Source of the DNA: Planctomycetota bacterium
GTDB taxonomy: Bacteria; Planctomycetota; Planctomycetia; Pirellulales; UBA7805
Direction: 5' to 3'
Assembly: GCA_030605285.1 (NCBI GenBank)
Contig: JAUWIQ010000080.1
Location: 1 to 7,691 of the forward strand
Length of the DNA stretch: 7,691 bases
The position numbers and the translations under genes are program-made. The notes beneath the pieces are model-generated. The model was not told the DNA's origin. It saw nothing but the letters and a program-made list of their open reading frames with translations, and ran no database searches. This document shows positions 1-6,014 of the stretch, in pieces (position 1 is the first letter of the stretch; each line of letters begins with the position of its first letter).

Positions 1-691
1 AGTGTTCCGCGCTGAGCAAATCTCGAGAGCGATTTAGAAATTCTAGCTCCATCTTGTGGTAAGGACTAGCGGCATCTCTTTTGTCGGTACCGCTTGGCTT
101 AGAACGTTGAGGGGAACAGATCAACTGGGAACTGAGGTTGTGTTGCTGATGGAGTTGTTTTTTGATGGTCTCGATAAACTGCGTGGTGTTCGCGGTCGGT
201 GGGCCTGCCACGGCAACATAATTGCGGTGGGTACAAATATGTTGGAGCAGACCTGCAAGCGTCCAACCCGATGTAGGATGAACCATTTCTGGGGCAATTT
301 CACAGGCAGGCTCCAAGACAAAGCGACGAAAGCTCATCCGCGGATGAGGGAGAATAAGCCCTGAGGTCTTGCAGATTCGGTCGTCGTAAATCAATAAATC
401 GAGGTCGATCGAACGAGCGCCCCAGTGGATGGTGCGACAACGTCCCAAATCGGCTTCCACCTGCTGGAGTAATTGCAGAAGCTCCTCTGCCGGCAGGTCG
501 GTCTCCACGACTGCGGCCGAATTAAGAAAGAAGCCCTGATCCGAGGGTCCGCCGATCGGTGCCGTTTCATAAGCACCGCTCGATTTCGTCACACAAAATC
601 CCGCTTGGGCATCCAGTCGCTCAATCGCCGAGGAAATCAGATCCTCGCGTCGACCAAGATTCGAACCGAGCCCGATTAAGCTCGTGGCCAT
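1..691 (-). CDS. folK: FolK (HPPK) with C-terminal deoxynucleoside-kinase-like domain, 3' end outside window
   Basis: 6-Hydroxymethyl-7,8-dihydropterin pyrophosphokinase transfers pyrophosphate from ATP to the pterin in cytoplasmic folate synthesis. The reading frame is open from ATG at 691 to the left edge, giving 230 residues with no stop. The N-terminus MATSLIGLGSNLGRRE is the typical HPPK start. F54-L-N follows, then HWGARSIDLDLL at 89-100, which fits the HPPK signature and holds the metal-binding D96 and D98. LPHPRM follows at 114-119. HPPK proteins usually end near residue 160. Here the chain continues with NYVAVAGPPTANTT at 157-170, placed like a P-loop but lacking the Gly-Lys, and MELEFLNRSRDLL at 214-226. 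That matches the spacing and pattern of deoxyguanosine/deoxyadenosine kinases, so a FolK-dNK fusion with a degenerate kinase half is inferred. No good Shine-Dalgarno site precedes the ATG; a tandem repeat lies 13 bases upstream. The HPPK call is very firm; the fusion call is moderate. Confidence 0.93.
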   Translation of the reverse strand, partial: MATSLIGLGSNLGRREDLISSAIERLDAQAGFCVTKSSGAYETAPIGGPSDQGFFLNSAAVVETDLPAEELLQLLQQVEADLGRCRTIHWGARSIDLDLLIYDDRICKTSGLILPHPRMSFRRFVLEPACEIAPEMVHPTSGWTLAGLLQHICTHRNYVAVAGPPTANTTQFIETIKKQLHQQHNLSSQLICSPQRSKPSGTDKRDAASPYHKMELEFLNRSRDLLSAEH

Positions 692-703
692 AACAGAGTG
701 CCA

Positions 704-752
704 GCCAATTAAGAAAAAGGCCAATTAAGAAAAAGGCTAACTAAGCAAAAAG
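704..752. repeat. Tandem 16-bp repeat upstream of folK
   Basis: The unit gccaattaagaaaaag occurs twice without a gap, at 704-719 and 720-735. A third, diverged 17-base copy (gctaactaagcaaaaag) follows at 736-752. On the folK strand the array reads as T-rich blocks ending 12 bases before the start codon, where a promoter or leader would be expected. Copy number could vary by slippage. Function is unknown. Confidence 0.85.
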
Positions 753-769
753 GATGGGGGGGGTCATCC
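752..769. repeat. Small hairpin with G-run loop
   Basis: GGATG at 752-756 pairs with CATCC at 765-769 around a loop made mainly of Gs. It sits directly upstream of the tandem repeat array on the folK strand. The stem is short, and the G homopolymer may also be a slippage or sequencing-error site. Confidence 0.4.
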
Positions 770-788
770 AGGCCACGACATAAGCCGC

Positions 789-810
789 CGACTGTCGATC
801 CTTACAGTCG
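789..810. repeat. 7-bp inverted repeat (hairpin)
   Basis: CGACTGT at 789-795 and ACAGTCG at 804-810 form a perfect stem around an 8-base loop. No T run follows on either strand, so it is not a standard terminator. It could be a leader hairpin of folK or an operator. Confidence 0.6.
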
Positions 811-914
811 CCGCCCCCCAACCGTCTGTCGCAATCCGCCATTGACTGCCTTGTCGAAGCGGTGCGTGCTAAACTCCTGAGGGAGAAACCCCACCTAACC
901 ACCAACGTCCCTGC

Positions 915-943
915 CCCCAAAAAACACGCGTCCCCAAAAAACA
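915..943. repeat. 12-bp direct repeat, 17-base period
   Basis: ccccaaaaaaca occurs at 915-926 and again at 932-943. On the minus strand this gives two T6G4 blocks followed by further G runs down to about 885. Function is unknown; simple slippage or duplication could explain it. Confidence 0.7.
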
Positions 944-972
944 TCCGGTACCTGCGAAAGGTAACTTCGGAT
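943..972. repeat. Imperfect two-step hairpin
   Basis: ATCCG (943-947) pairs with CGGAT (968-972), and TACCT (949-953) pairs with AGGTA (959-963), separated by a small internal loop. Ten base pairs in total around a 5-base loop. It abuts the direct repeat. No T run follows, so its role is unknown. Confidence 0.45.
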
Positions 973-1009
973 CAATCTATGGCGATGCAAATGCCGCTTG
1001 GATGACTAT

Positions 1010-1024
1010 TGTCTTCATAAGACA
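1010..1024. repeat. 6-bp hairpin with 3-base loop
   Basis: TGTCTT (1010-1015) and AAGACA (1019-1024) are perfectly complementary around CAT. It lies about 280 bases beyond the hydrolase stop codon and has no T run after it on either strand, so a terminator role is not supported. Confidence 0.45.
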
Positions 1025-1081
1025 GGGTATTAAAAACCGTTTAAATGGTGACATTGATTAGGTGAAACTCTCACTAGCAGC

Positions 1082-1108
1082 ACATTTTGCCGTGAGGCAA
1101 GAAAATGT
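1082..1108. repeat. Imperfect inverted repeat downstream of the hydrolase gene
   Basis: ACATTTT at 1082-1088 mirrors AAAATGT at 1102-1108, and the inner TTGCC (1087-1091) pairs with GGCAA (1096-1100) around GTGA. The two pairings share bases, so the real fold would contain a bulge. It lies on the 3' side of the minus-strand hydrolase gene and could stabilise or end its transcript, but this is only inference. Confidence 0.4.
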
Positions 1109-1298
1109 CAAGCGACGGCTGAGAAAAAAGTTGTTTATTTTTATTCTTCAGAAAAAAATTTGGGCGTCTCTCTCACCTTAGAGCAAAACATTATTTTGTC
1201 ATTGCAGTCCGGATCTAGTTTTCGGAAAGGACAATGATTGGTTTAACACAACCAAGCTTGTCTGCCAGTGCGAGGCGGTTGCTACAGACAGCAGAAAA

Positions 1299-2132
1299 CT
1301 AACCTTTTCCGTGCCAAAATTCGAATTCTTGTCGGTGCTTCAAGGCCGGCAATTGCTCACGCACCGTCCGCAGTTCCTCAAGATTTATTTCTGCAAATAT
1401 CACACTGGCTTTCGAGTCGGCCTGGACAAGAACGTTTCCCCAGGCATCGACAATCATGGAATGGCCGTGGGATGCGATCTGGGAGGGGTGTTCGCCACAT
1501 TGGTTTGCGGCGATTACATAGACTTGGTTTTCAATGGCTCGTGCACGCAATAAAACCTCCCAGTGCGCTCGGCCCGTCACTTCCCGGAAGGCAGCAGGAA
1601 CAAAAATAATCTCCGCGCCCTGAGCAGATAGCTGCCGATACAATTCAGGAAAGCGTAAATCGTAGCAAATTGAGAGGCCCAAACAGCCGTGGGAAGTATT
1701 TACCACTGTGATTTCGTTGCCTGATTTTATCCAGCGGGATTCATCGGCCATAATCTGGCCCGAGAGATGAACATCAAACAGATGAATTTTTCGATACTGG
1801 GCGATTATTTCACCCGCTGGCGAAAATAGTAAGCTTGTATTGTAAGCAACACCGGATGCTTCGTCCTGCTCATAGATACTTCCCGCAAGTAAATAAATTT
1901 TCTCGTCCGCAGCAAGTTGCGCAAGTGTTTTGCTGGTAGTGCCCGGTATCGGTTCTGCCTCTTCCACCACACGAGAATAGGACCCCATACAATTAAACAT
2001 CTCTGGCAAGGCCACCAAGGTGGCGCCCGCTGCGGACGCTTGCTGAACCTGCTGAACGGCATGGCCAAGATTCGCGGACTTATCCGATCCGGAATTCATC
2101 TGCACAACGGCAGCCAGATAGTGTGTTTCCAT
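1299..2132 (-). CDS. Carbon-nitrogen hydrolase, Nit1/YbeM-like (probable deaminated glutathione amidase)
   Basis: A 277-residue nitrilase-superfamily protein, the normal length for the Nit branch. The catalytic triad is visible: E44 in LPEMF, K115 in YRKIHLFD and C156 in LSICYDLRFPE. The stretch from VPAAFREVTGRAHWE (178-192) through LLRARAIENQ to SHGHSMIVDAWGN (221-233) is typical of Nit1-type amidases. In characterised members these hydrolyse deaminated glutathione, a faulty by-product of transaminases, so metabolite repair in the cytoplasm is the best guess; the substrate is inferred from family resemblance only. The start at METHYLAAVVQ is chosen because homology begins there. An in-frame ATG nine codons upstream (2159) is possible, and the frame stays open far upstream, overlapping the sigma gene on the other strand, without meaningful sequence. 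No clear Shine-Dalgarno site decides the start. It is transcribed divergently from the sigma gene. Confidence 0.93.
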   Translation of the reverse strand: METHYLAAVVQMNSGSDKSANLGHAVQQVQQASAAGATLVALPEMFNCMGSYSRVVEEAEPIPGTTSKTLAQLAADEKIYLLAGSIYEQDEASGVAYNTSLLFSPAGEIIAQYRKIHLFDVHLSGQIMADESRWIKSGNEITVVNTSHGCLGLSICYDLRFPELYRQLSAQGAEIIFVPAAFREVTGRAHWEVLLRARAIENQVYVIAANQCGEHPSQIASHGHSMIVDAWGNVLVQADSKASVIFAEINLEELRTVREQLPALKHRQEFEFWHGKG

Positions 2133-2219
2133 CCCTACAGAATAAACTCTATCTCCCATCCTATCATTGGGGGTGATTGGGCTATTTTGTGTTTTTTGAA
2201 ATCCAGTTCTTGTAATTTG

Positions 2220-2247
2220 ATTGCCCTCGCCAGTCGCCGTGGGCAAT
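2220..2247. promoter_or_regulatory. Inverted repeat in the divergent nitrilase/sigma promoter region
   Basis: ATTGCCC (2220-2226) and GGGCAAT (2241-2247) form a perfect 7-bp inverted repeat with a 14-base spacer. Centre-to-centre spacing is 21 bases, two helical turns, which would suit a dimeric regulator. It lies about 90 bases upstream of the hydrolase start and 150 bases upstream of the sigma start, so it could serve either gene. The regulator is unknown; the operator role is inferred from position and symmetry. Confidence 0.35.
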
Positions 2248-2387
2248 AATTCCCGTTGTGCTTGCGGGGCGAAACTCTGCGCAGGAGGAGGCATCAAGAA
2301 CTCCTGGCAGTTCGTCTCCGCTTGGTTTAGACTCAACGTAATTGAGGGTCCGGAGGACAACGGTCTGCTCCGATGAGGTGCAAACCA

Positions 2388-2394
2388 GAGAGGA
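2388..2394 (+). promoter_or_regulatory. Ribosome binding site that decides the sigma factor start
   Basis: GAGAGGA ends four bases before TTG at 2399. The other possible starts in the frame (TTG at 2342, directly after an in-frame TAA, and GTG at 2378) lack a well-placed Shine-Dalgarno sequence, so the 2399 start is preferred. Confidence 0.5.
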
Positions 2395-2398
2395 CGAG

Positions 2399-3046
2399 TT
2401 GACAACCAGTAAATCCTCCGATGCAGCGTACGAATTATGTGACCCGGACGTGCGGTTGATGCTGAAGGTGCGCGACGGGGATGCAGCGGCTTTTGAGGAG
2501 TTGGTATTAAGATATCAAAATCGTCTGCTCGGTGTGCTGGAACATCTCGTTGGTAAACGAGATCTGGCGGAAGATCTGACGCAAGAAGTTTTCCTGCGCG
2601 TCTATCGAGCGCGCGAACGTTATACGCCCGGGGCAAAATTTTCGACCTGGCTGTTCACAATTGCGAACAACGTGGCTTCCAATGCCCGTCGAACCTTGGC
2701 TCGACGGCGCGAGGTGCATGTAGATTCGAGTCGCAGCGGATCGGTATCTGTCGATCCTTTAGCCCAGATGGCGTTGGCCGCTAGTGGATTGATGCCCAGC
2801 CGCCAGGTCGATCATTCAGAAGTCCGAATGATTGTTCGGGCAGCCATCGGAAATCTCAACGAGCGGCAGCGGATGGCTGTTTTGCTCTCTAAATTCGAGG
2901 GGATGAGCTATGCGGATATTGCGGAGGTCATGAAGCTTTCTCCCCAAGCGGTGAAATCCCTTTTATCACGGGCTCGCGGTAGCTTGCGTGATGCACTTTC
3001 TCCATATGTCGAAGATGGACAACCTCCTGAAACCACAGATTCCTAA
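2399..3046 (+). CDS. ECF-type RNA polymerase sigma factor (planctomycete type)
   Basis: A 215-residue group 4 sigma factor that would direct RNA polymerase to a dedicated promoter set. Region sigma-2 spans about residues 28-98: FEELVLRYQNRL, then DLAEDLTQEVFLRVYRARE, then KFSTWLFTIANNVASN, the core-binding and -10 recognition part. Region sigma-4 spans about 145-200: LNERQRMAVLLSKFEGMSY then the helix-turn-helix AEVMKLSPQAVKSLLSRAR that reads the -35 element. No extra C-terminal domain is present. The TTG start at 2399 is chosen for its Shine-Dalgarno site and gives MTTSKSSDAA; the frame is open back to TTG 2342, which would add 19 residues. The next gene, 45 bases downstream, encodes a membrane protein with an anti-sigma-like N-terminus, so activity is probably held in check by that partner. 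Target promoters cannot be seen; no convincing autoregulatory promoter was found upstream. Confidence 0.95.
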   Translation: MTTSKSSDAAYELCDPDVRLMLKVRDGDAAAFEELVLRYQNRLLGVLEHLVGKRDLAEDLTQEVFLRVYRARERYTPGAKFSTWLFTIANNVASNARRTLARRREVHVDSSRSGSVSVDPLAQMALAASGLMPSRQVDHSEVRMIVRAAIGNLNERQRMAVLLSKFEGMSYADIAEVMKLSPQAVKSLLSRARGSLRDALSPYVEDGQPPETTDS

Positions 3047-3067
3047 GTAAATTTTCGAGTCGATAAA

Positions 3068-3085
3068 ATGAACGGGCCCAATTAA
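3068..3085 (+). other. Five-codon mini-ORF just before the anti-sigma gene
   Basis: ATG AAC GGG CCC AAT TAA encodes MNGPN and stops six bases before the ATG at 3092, in the same frame. The downstream start has no clear Shine-Dalgarno site, so reinitiation from this mini-ORF is possible. It could equally be chance, or an ancestral start cut off by a stop codon. There is no Shine-Dalgarno site before the mini-ORF either. Confidence 0.25.
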
Positions 3086-3091
3086 GCAGCG

Positions 3092-4645
3092 ATGCAGCTA
3101 CAAAAGATCGACGAGGAGATCACCGCCAACCTCGACGGAGAACTTTCTGGGGAATCTCTTCGTGAGCTCGAGCAACGTTTGGCTTCCGACCCTATCTTTC
3201 GCCAGCGTCTCGCTGCATTGGATCGGAGCTGGATGTTATTGGATGAACTACCAAAATTCGAAGTTGGCCAACAATTTGCGGCGACCACGGTGGAAATGGT
3301 TGCTCATTTTGCAAAAAACTCCACCCAGGTAAAAAACGATGGCTGGACAGGCCAACTGATCCAGCAGTGGGCATTCATTGCTTTTGCCGTGCTGGCGGCC
3401 TGTCTGATCGGCTTTATCCTGGCGACAAGCCTCGCCGCGATTCTCAGTGCAACCGGGTTCTTAACGACTCGCAACGATGACTTGTTGGAGGATTTGCCTG
3501 TTTTGGTAAATCTGGATAAATACCAACTTGTTGATGACATCGAATTTTTACGGGGTGTTAGCGGATTGCCCTACTTCTCCAAGATGGCCATGAGTGCCAC
3601 TGAAAAATCGCCGCAACCTGAGGACAGTCTGGCGGCAAGCAGAATGCGCATCGACCGCATGGAAGCAGCGGAGAAAAAGAGACTGCTGACTAGCCAACAA
3701 ATATTTGAAGATCTTGATTTTGAAGCCCGGGCGCAATTAAGGGATTTTCACCGACAATTAGTCCGGGATCCCGATTCCGATCGCTTGACTCGCGGACTCG
3801 ATGATTACTACTCCTGGTACAAACAATTGGATCCTCAGGAGCACGTCAAACTGCGAATTCTCTCCGGCAATGAACGGATTTCTTATGTCAAAAACTTGTC
3901 TGCTCAACAGCAACCCAAAAAAGCCGCCCAACCTACATCCCAGGAATTTAGGGCAGTTGTACATTGGCTGCAGAACGTGGCCCTTCAAAATCGAGAGCGC
4001 CTTTTACGTGACACAACCAGGGAAGAACGGCGAAATTTTGAGAAACTTTCAGACAAACAGAAACGCGTGCGACTGATGTTACTCTTGGGGAAAAATTGGC
4101 GGCGGGAGGACGATCTCCGAAAACTAATAATCGACGATCACGAATACCTTGCCATGAAAGAACAACTCCCGCCATCGCTCCGCCAGAAACTTAGTAAACA
4201 ACCTACTCGAGTCGCCGAAATTCTGTTTCTGCTCAACATCTCGCGTAATGCGTATCGCCAGACACTGTCGGCAGCAACAAAACAAAAAGCGAACTTTTCT
4301 TTCTCACAAAAAGACAAAAATAGTTTTCCACGGCCACCCGCGGAACGGAGACCTAACCTCAATCAACTGCAAACCTATTTCAAAAATCTTCCTCCGCGGG
4401 AGCGGGCGCAACTCAAGCGTCTTTCTCGTGAGGATTTTATGCGCGAATTGCGACGGCGTTACAATTACGATCAAATAAACCGACCTGACAGACGGCCACC
4501 ACGTGATCTGCCACAAATTCACCCAGAGGTTCCCCGTGGAGCAGAGTTCAATGGGAAAAACGGTGGCAATCGCCGAACAGACCTCAAGAACCCTCCCCCG
4601 GGCCGAAAACTGAGGCCCAACAACAGCTCGCCTTCTGGAACCTGA
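3092..4645 (+). CDS. Probable transmembrane anti-sigma factor with long extracytoplasmic region
   Basis: A 517-residue single-pass membrane protein in the position of the cognate anti-sigma factor. Residues 1-50 resemble anti-sigma domains (ANLDGELSGES, then LEQRLASDPIFRQRL) but lack the zinc-binding His-x3-Cys-x2-Cys. The only cysteine is C104, inside the membrane segment (about 93-121). The stretch LLEDLPVLVNLDKYQLVDD at 131-149 follows just outside the membrane and is, from memory, common in planctomycetal proteins of this kind. Residues 200-450 are charged and helical-looking and contain five copies of a 13-residue pattern, L-[DP]-x3-R-x2-L-x2-[LF]-S, starting at 208, 246, 308, 359 and 433; two copies lack the final residues. 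This resembles DUF3106-like repeats. The tail from 410 to 517 is rich in Pro, Arg and Asn and probably disordered. By orientation, the N-terminal 90 residues would face the cytoplasm and bind sigma. The role is inferred from context and the weak N-terminal match; no ligand can be named. Confidence 0.8.
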   Translation: MQLQKIDEEITANLDGELSGESLRELEQRLASDPIFRQRLAALDRSWMLLDELPKFEVGQQFAATTVEMVAHFAKNSTQVKNDGWTGQLIQQWAFIAFAVLAACLIGFILATSLAAILSATGFLTTRNDDLLEDLPVLVNLDKYQLVDDIEFLRGVSGLPYFSKMAMSATEKSPQPEDSLAASRMRIDRMEAAEKKRLLTSQQIFEDLDFEARAQLRDFHRQLVRDPDSDRLTRGLDDYYSWYKQLDPQEHVKLRILSGNERISYVKNLSAQQQPKKAAQPTSQEFRAVVHWLQNVALQNRERLLRDTTREERRNFEKLSDKQKRVRLMLLLGKNWRREDDLRKLIIDDHEYLAMKEQLPPSLRQKLSKQPTRVAEILFLLNISRNAYRQTLSAATKQKANFSFSQKDKNSFPRPPAERRPNLNQLQTYFKNLPPRERAQLKRLSREDFMRELRRRYNYDQINRPDRRPPRDLPQIHPEVPRGAEFNGKNGGNRRTDLKNPPPGRKLRPNNSSPSGT

Positions 4646-4752
4646 ACCATCGGTTCTCAAATCGTCTGGCACGCGTGGCTCCCACGAGAAATTGTCTCGC
4701 CGGATTCCTGGCTCTTAGCGCCGCCAACGAACGAGCGGAGTTTGAGAAACAA
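4646..4752. other. Convergent spacer with overlapping hairpins
   Basis: This 107-base stretch separates the stop codons of the plus-strand anti-sigma gene and minus-strand sppA. It holds two 5-bp hairpins that share two bases and so exclude each other: CGTGG-ctc-CCACG at 4674-4686 and CGAGA-aattg-TCTCG at 4685-4699. Either could act for both transcripts, but there is no T run on either strand, so a standard intrinsic terminator is not supported. Confidence 0.4.
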
Positions 4753-5898
4753 TTAATTCCGATTGCTGATGATCGTAGGCAACCATGTGCAGAGATAATA
4801 GGCTCGCGGGGCGGTCATGTCCAAGAGGGCCGAAACGTCGAACAGGGGTCCGCGAGCCTGTCCACCGAGGGCCCGATCCAAGAAACTTTCCGGTTTATCA
4901 TACCGCACAACCCGCACGTTCTCGGCATGGAGGCCGGCCAGATCGATCGATCGATTGACGGCATCTTCCAAGTACCCTAATCGATCCACTAAGCCCAAGG
5001 TTTGCGCCTGCTTGGCAGTAAATATCTGGCCGGTCACGATCTCCGCCATCGACTTTTTATCTGCTACGACCTTAGGCCGGCCATAGGCAACAACCGCTTG
5101 AAATCCCGCAAAACTTTCGTCTACAAGTTGTTGCAGTTTTGCATTTTCTATTGCAGTTCTCTTTTGTGTTGGGCTACCCATCTGCTTCAAATCCCCACTC
5201 ACATAAGAATGATCGACGATATTATGTTTTTCTAAAAATCCTGAAATATCGTAACTGGGAATGACGACCCCAATCGAACCCGTCCAGGTTGTTTCTTCCG
5301 CAAAGATTGTATCCTCCGCGGCACCAACCGCCATGGAAACGTAGTAGCCTCCGCTGGCCGCAATACTTCCCATACTAACAACCATCGGAAACTCTTTGCC
5401 GTTGTCCGCTTCTTTTTGCCGCTGGAGTTCCTTTAAATGGTGATAGATATAGTGGCTTGCTGTGACCGTGCCGCCTGGCGAATCGACGCGCAGAACGATT
5501 CCTTGTACATCGTCGTCCTTGCGGACCCGGTCTATTTGTTTTTTGACAAATCCATTGCTATTCAGAATTGCGCCTCGTACTGTGATGACGGCAATTTTAT
5601 CGGTCGCTTTTGGCGCACCCGATTGTAATTTTTCTAGTATTTCCGGATCGGTCTGAACGTAACTATGATATTGGGCAATCACTCCAAAATTAATCATGAC
5701 CGAAACACCAAGGGCAATAATTAACAACAGCAAAATGGCCTTGCGCAACAAAGTACTCCGTTGTTCCAAAACGACTCGGTAGGGAGCATTTGCAACTGGG
5801 GGGTTTGTCGGACTAGCATAGTAGGCCGTCACCGCTGCGGATTGCTTGGACGACGCATCGGTAGACGAGTCAGGTAGAATCGGGTCCTTTGGGTCCAT
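4753..5898 (-). CDS. sppA: Signal peptide peptidase SppA-type serine protease (S49)
   Basis: A 381-residue S49 peptidase of the short, single-domain SppA class, which cuts remnant signal peptides and other peptides in or near the membrane. A cytoplasmic N-terminus rich in Ser, Ala and Pro (1-48) is followed by a membrane segment at about 54-76 (AILLLLIIALGVSVMINFGV). The protease domain starts at KIAVITVRGAI (101-111). LRVDSPGGTV (136-145) is the conserved S49 loop. The likely nucleophile is S182 in IAASGGYYVSMA, and the likely general base is K238 in SGDLKQMGSP; the dyad is assigned by comparison with Bacillus SppA and is inference. TGQIFTAKQAQTLGLVDRLG (289-308) is the usual C-terminal signature. 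The start at 5898 is set by GGGAGGA five bases upstream; the frame is open a further nine codons to 5925. It is convergent with the anti-sigma gene and divergent from the isomerase gene. Confidence 0.95.
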   Translation of the reverse strand: MDPKDPILPDSSTDASSKQSAAVTAYYASPTNPPVANAPYRVVLEQRSTLLRKAILLLLIIALGVSVMINFGVIAQYHSYVQTDPEILEKLQSGAPKATDKIAVITVRGAILNSNGFVKKQIDRVRKDDDVQGIVLRVDSPGGTVTASHYIYHHLKELQRQKEADNGKEFPMVVSMGSIAASGGYYVSMAVGAAEDTIFAEETTWTGSIGVVIPSYDISGFLEKHNIVDHSYVSGDLKQMGSPTQKRTAIENAKLQQLVDESFAGFQAVVAYGRPKVVADKKSMAEIVTGQIFTAKQAQTLGLVDRLGYLEDAVNRSIDLAGLHAENVRVVRYDKPESFLDRALGGQARGPLFDVSALLDMTAPRAYYLCTWLPTIISNRN

Positions 5899-5903
5899 AA
5901 GAG

Positions 5904-5910
5904 TCCTCCC
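5904..5910 (-). promoter_or_regulatory. Strong Shine-Dalgarno site of sppA
   Basis: On the minus strand GGGAGGA precedes the ATG at 5898 by five bases (CTCTT). It is one of the two clear sites in the window and fixes the sppA start over the upstream ATG at 5925. Confidence 0.8.
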
Positions 5911-5932
5911 ATGGATGGCTATCACTACAAAC

Positions 5933-5961
5933 AGTATGGAGAGCTATCGAGTCTCCATACT
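5933..5961. promoter_or_regulatory. 10-bp inverted repeat in the sppA leader
   Basis: AGTATGGAGA (5933-5942) and TCTCCATACT (5952-5961) are perfectly complementary with a 9-base spacer. The inner edge is 34 bases upstream of the sppA start codon. TCTCCAT recurs at 5970-5976, one more half-site 18 bases along. It could be an operator (repeated half-sites favour this) or a stable mRNA leader hairpin close to the ribosome binding site. The regulator is unknown. Confidence 0.55.
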
Positions 5962-6014
5962 CTAGGGTCTCTCCATTCATTGTAATATGCTTTACGGCCC
6001 GGGCAATAAGTCCC

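Larger units (their letters stand above)
692..1298. other. Gene-poor spacer between folK and the nitrilase gene
   Basis: About 600 bases with no convincing coding region. Both flanking genes are on the minus strand, so this holds the 5' region of folK and the 3' region of the hydrolase gene. The longest open frame, 67 codons on the minus strand at 741-944, has no recognisable motif. The part at 754-945 is rich in C on the plus strand, with an 8-base G run at 756-763; the part at 1110-1200 is A/T rich. Several repeats and hairpins lie here and are listed separately. None is followed by a T run that would make a standard terminator. No tRNA-like fold was noticed. Confidence 0.6.

Noticed and set aside
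741..944. 67-codon minus-strand open frame
   Set aside because: No recognisable motif, no ribosome binding site, and it runs through hairpins and homopolymer tracts typical of spacer DNA.
1154..1200. Minus-strand terminator of the hydrolase gene (AT-rich CAAAA/TTTTG hairpin and a T7 run)
   Set aside because: The hairpin is only five A/T-rich pairs and lies about 30 bases from the T run, so the arrangement does not fit an intrinsic terminator.
2282..2290. AGGAGGAGG-type Shine-Dalgarno sequence before the sigma gene
   Set aside because: No start codon lies within a usable distance downstream, and the sigma frame has a stop just before 2342.
2133..2636. In-frame extension of the hydrolase to 445 codons
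   Set aside because: The upstream 168 residues have no family resemblance and partly lie antisense to the well-supported sigma factor gene; homology begins at 2132.
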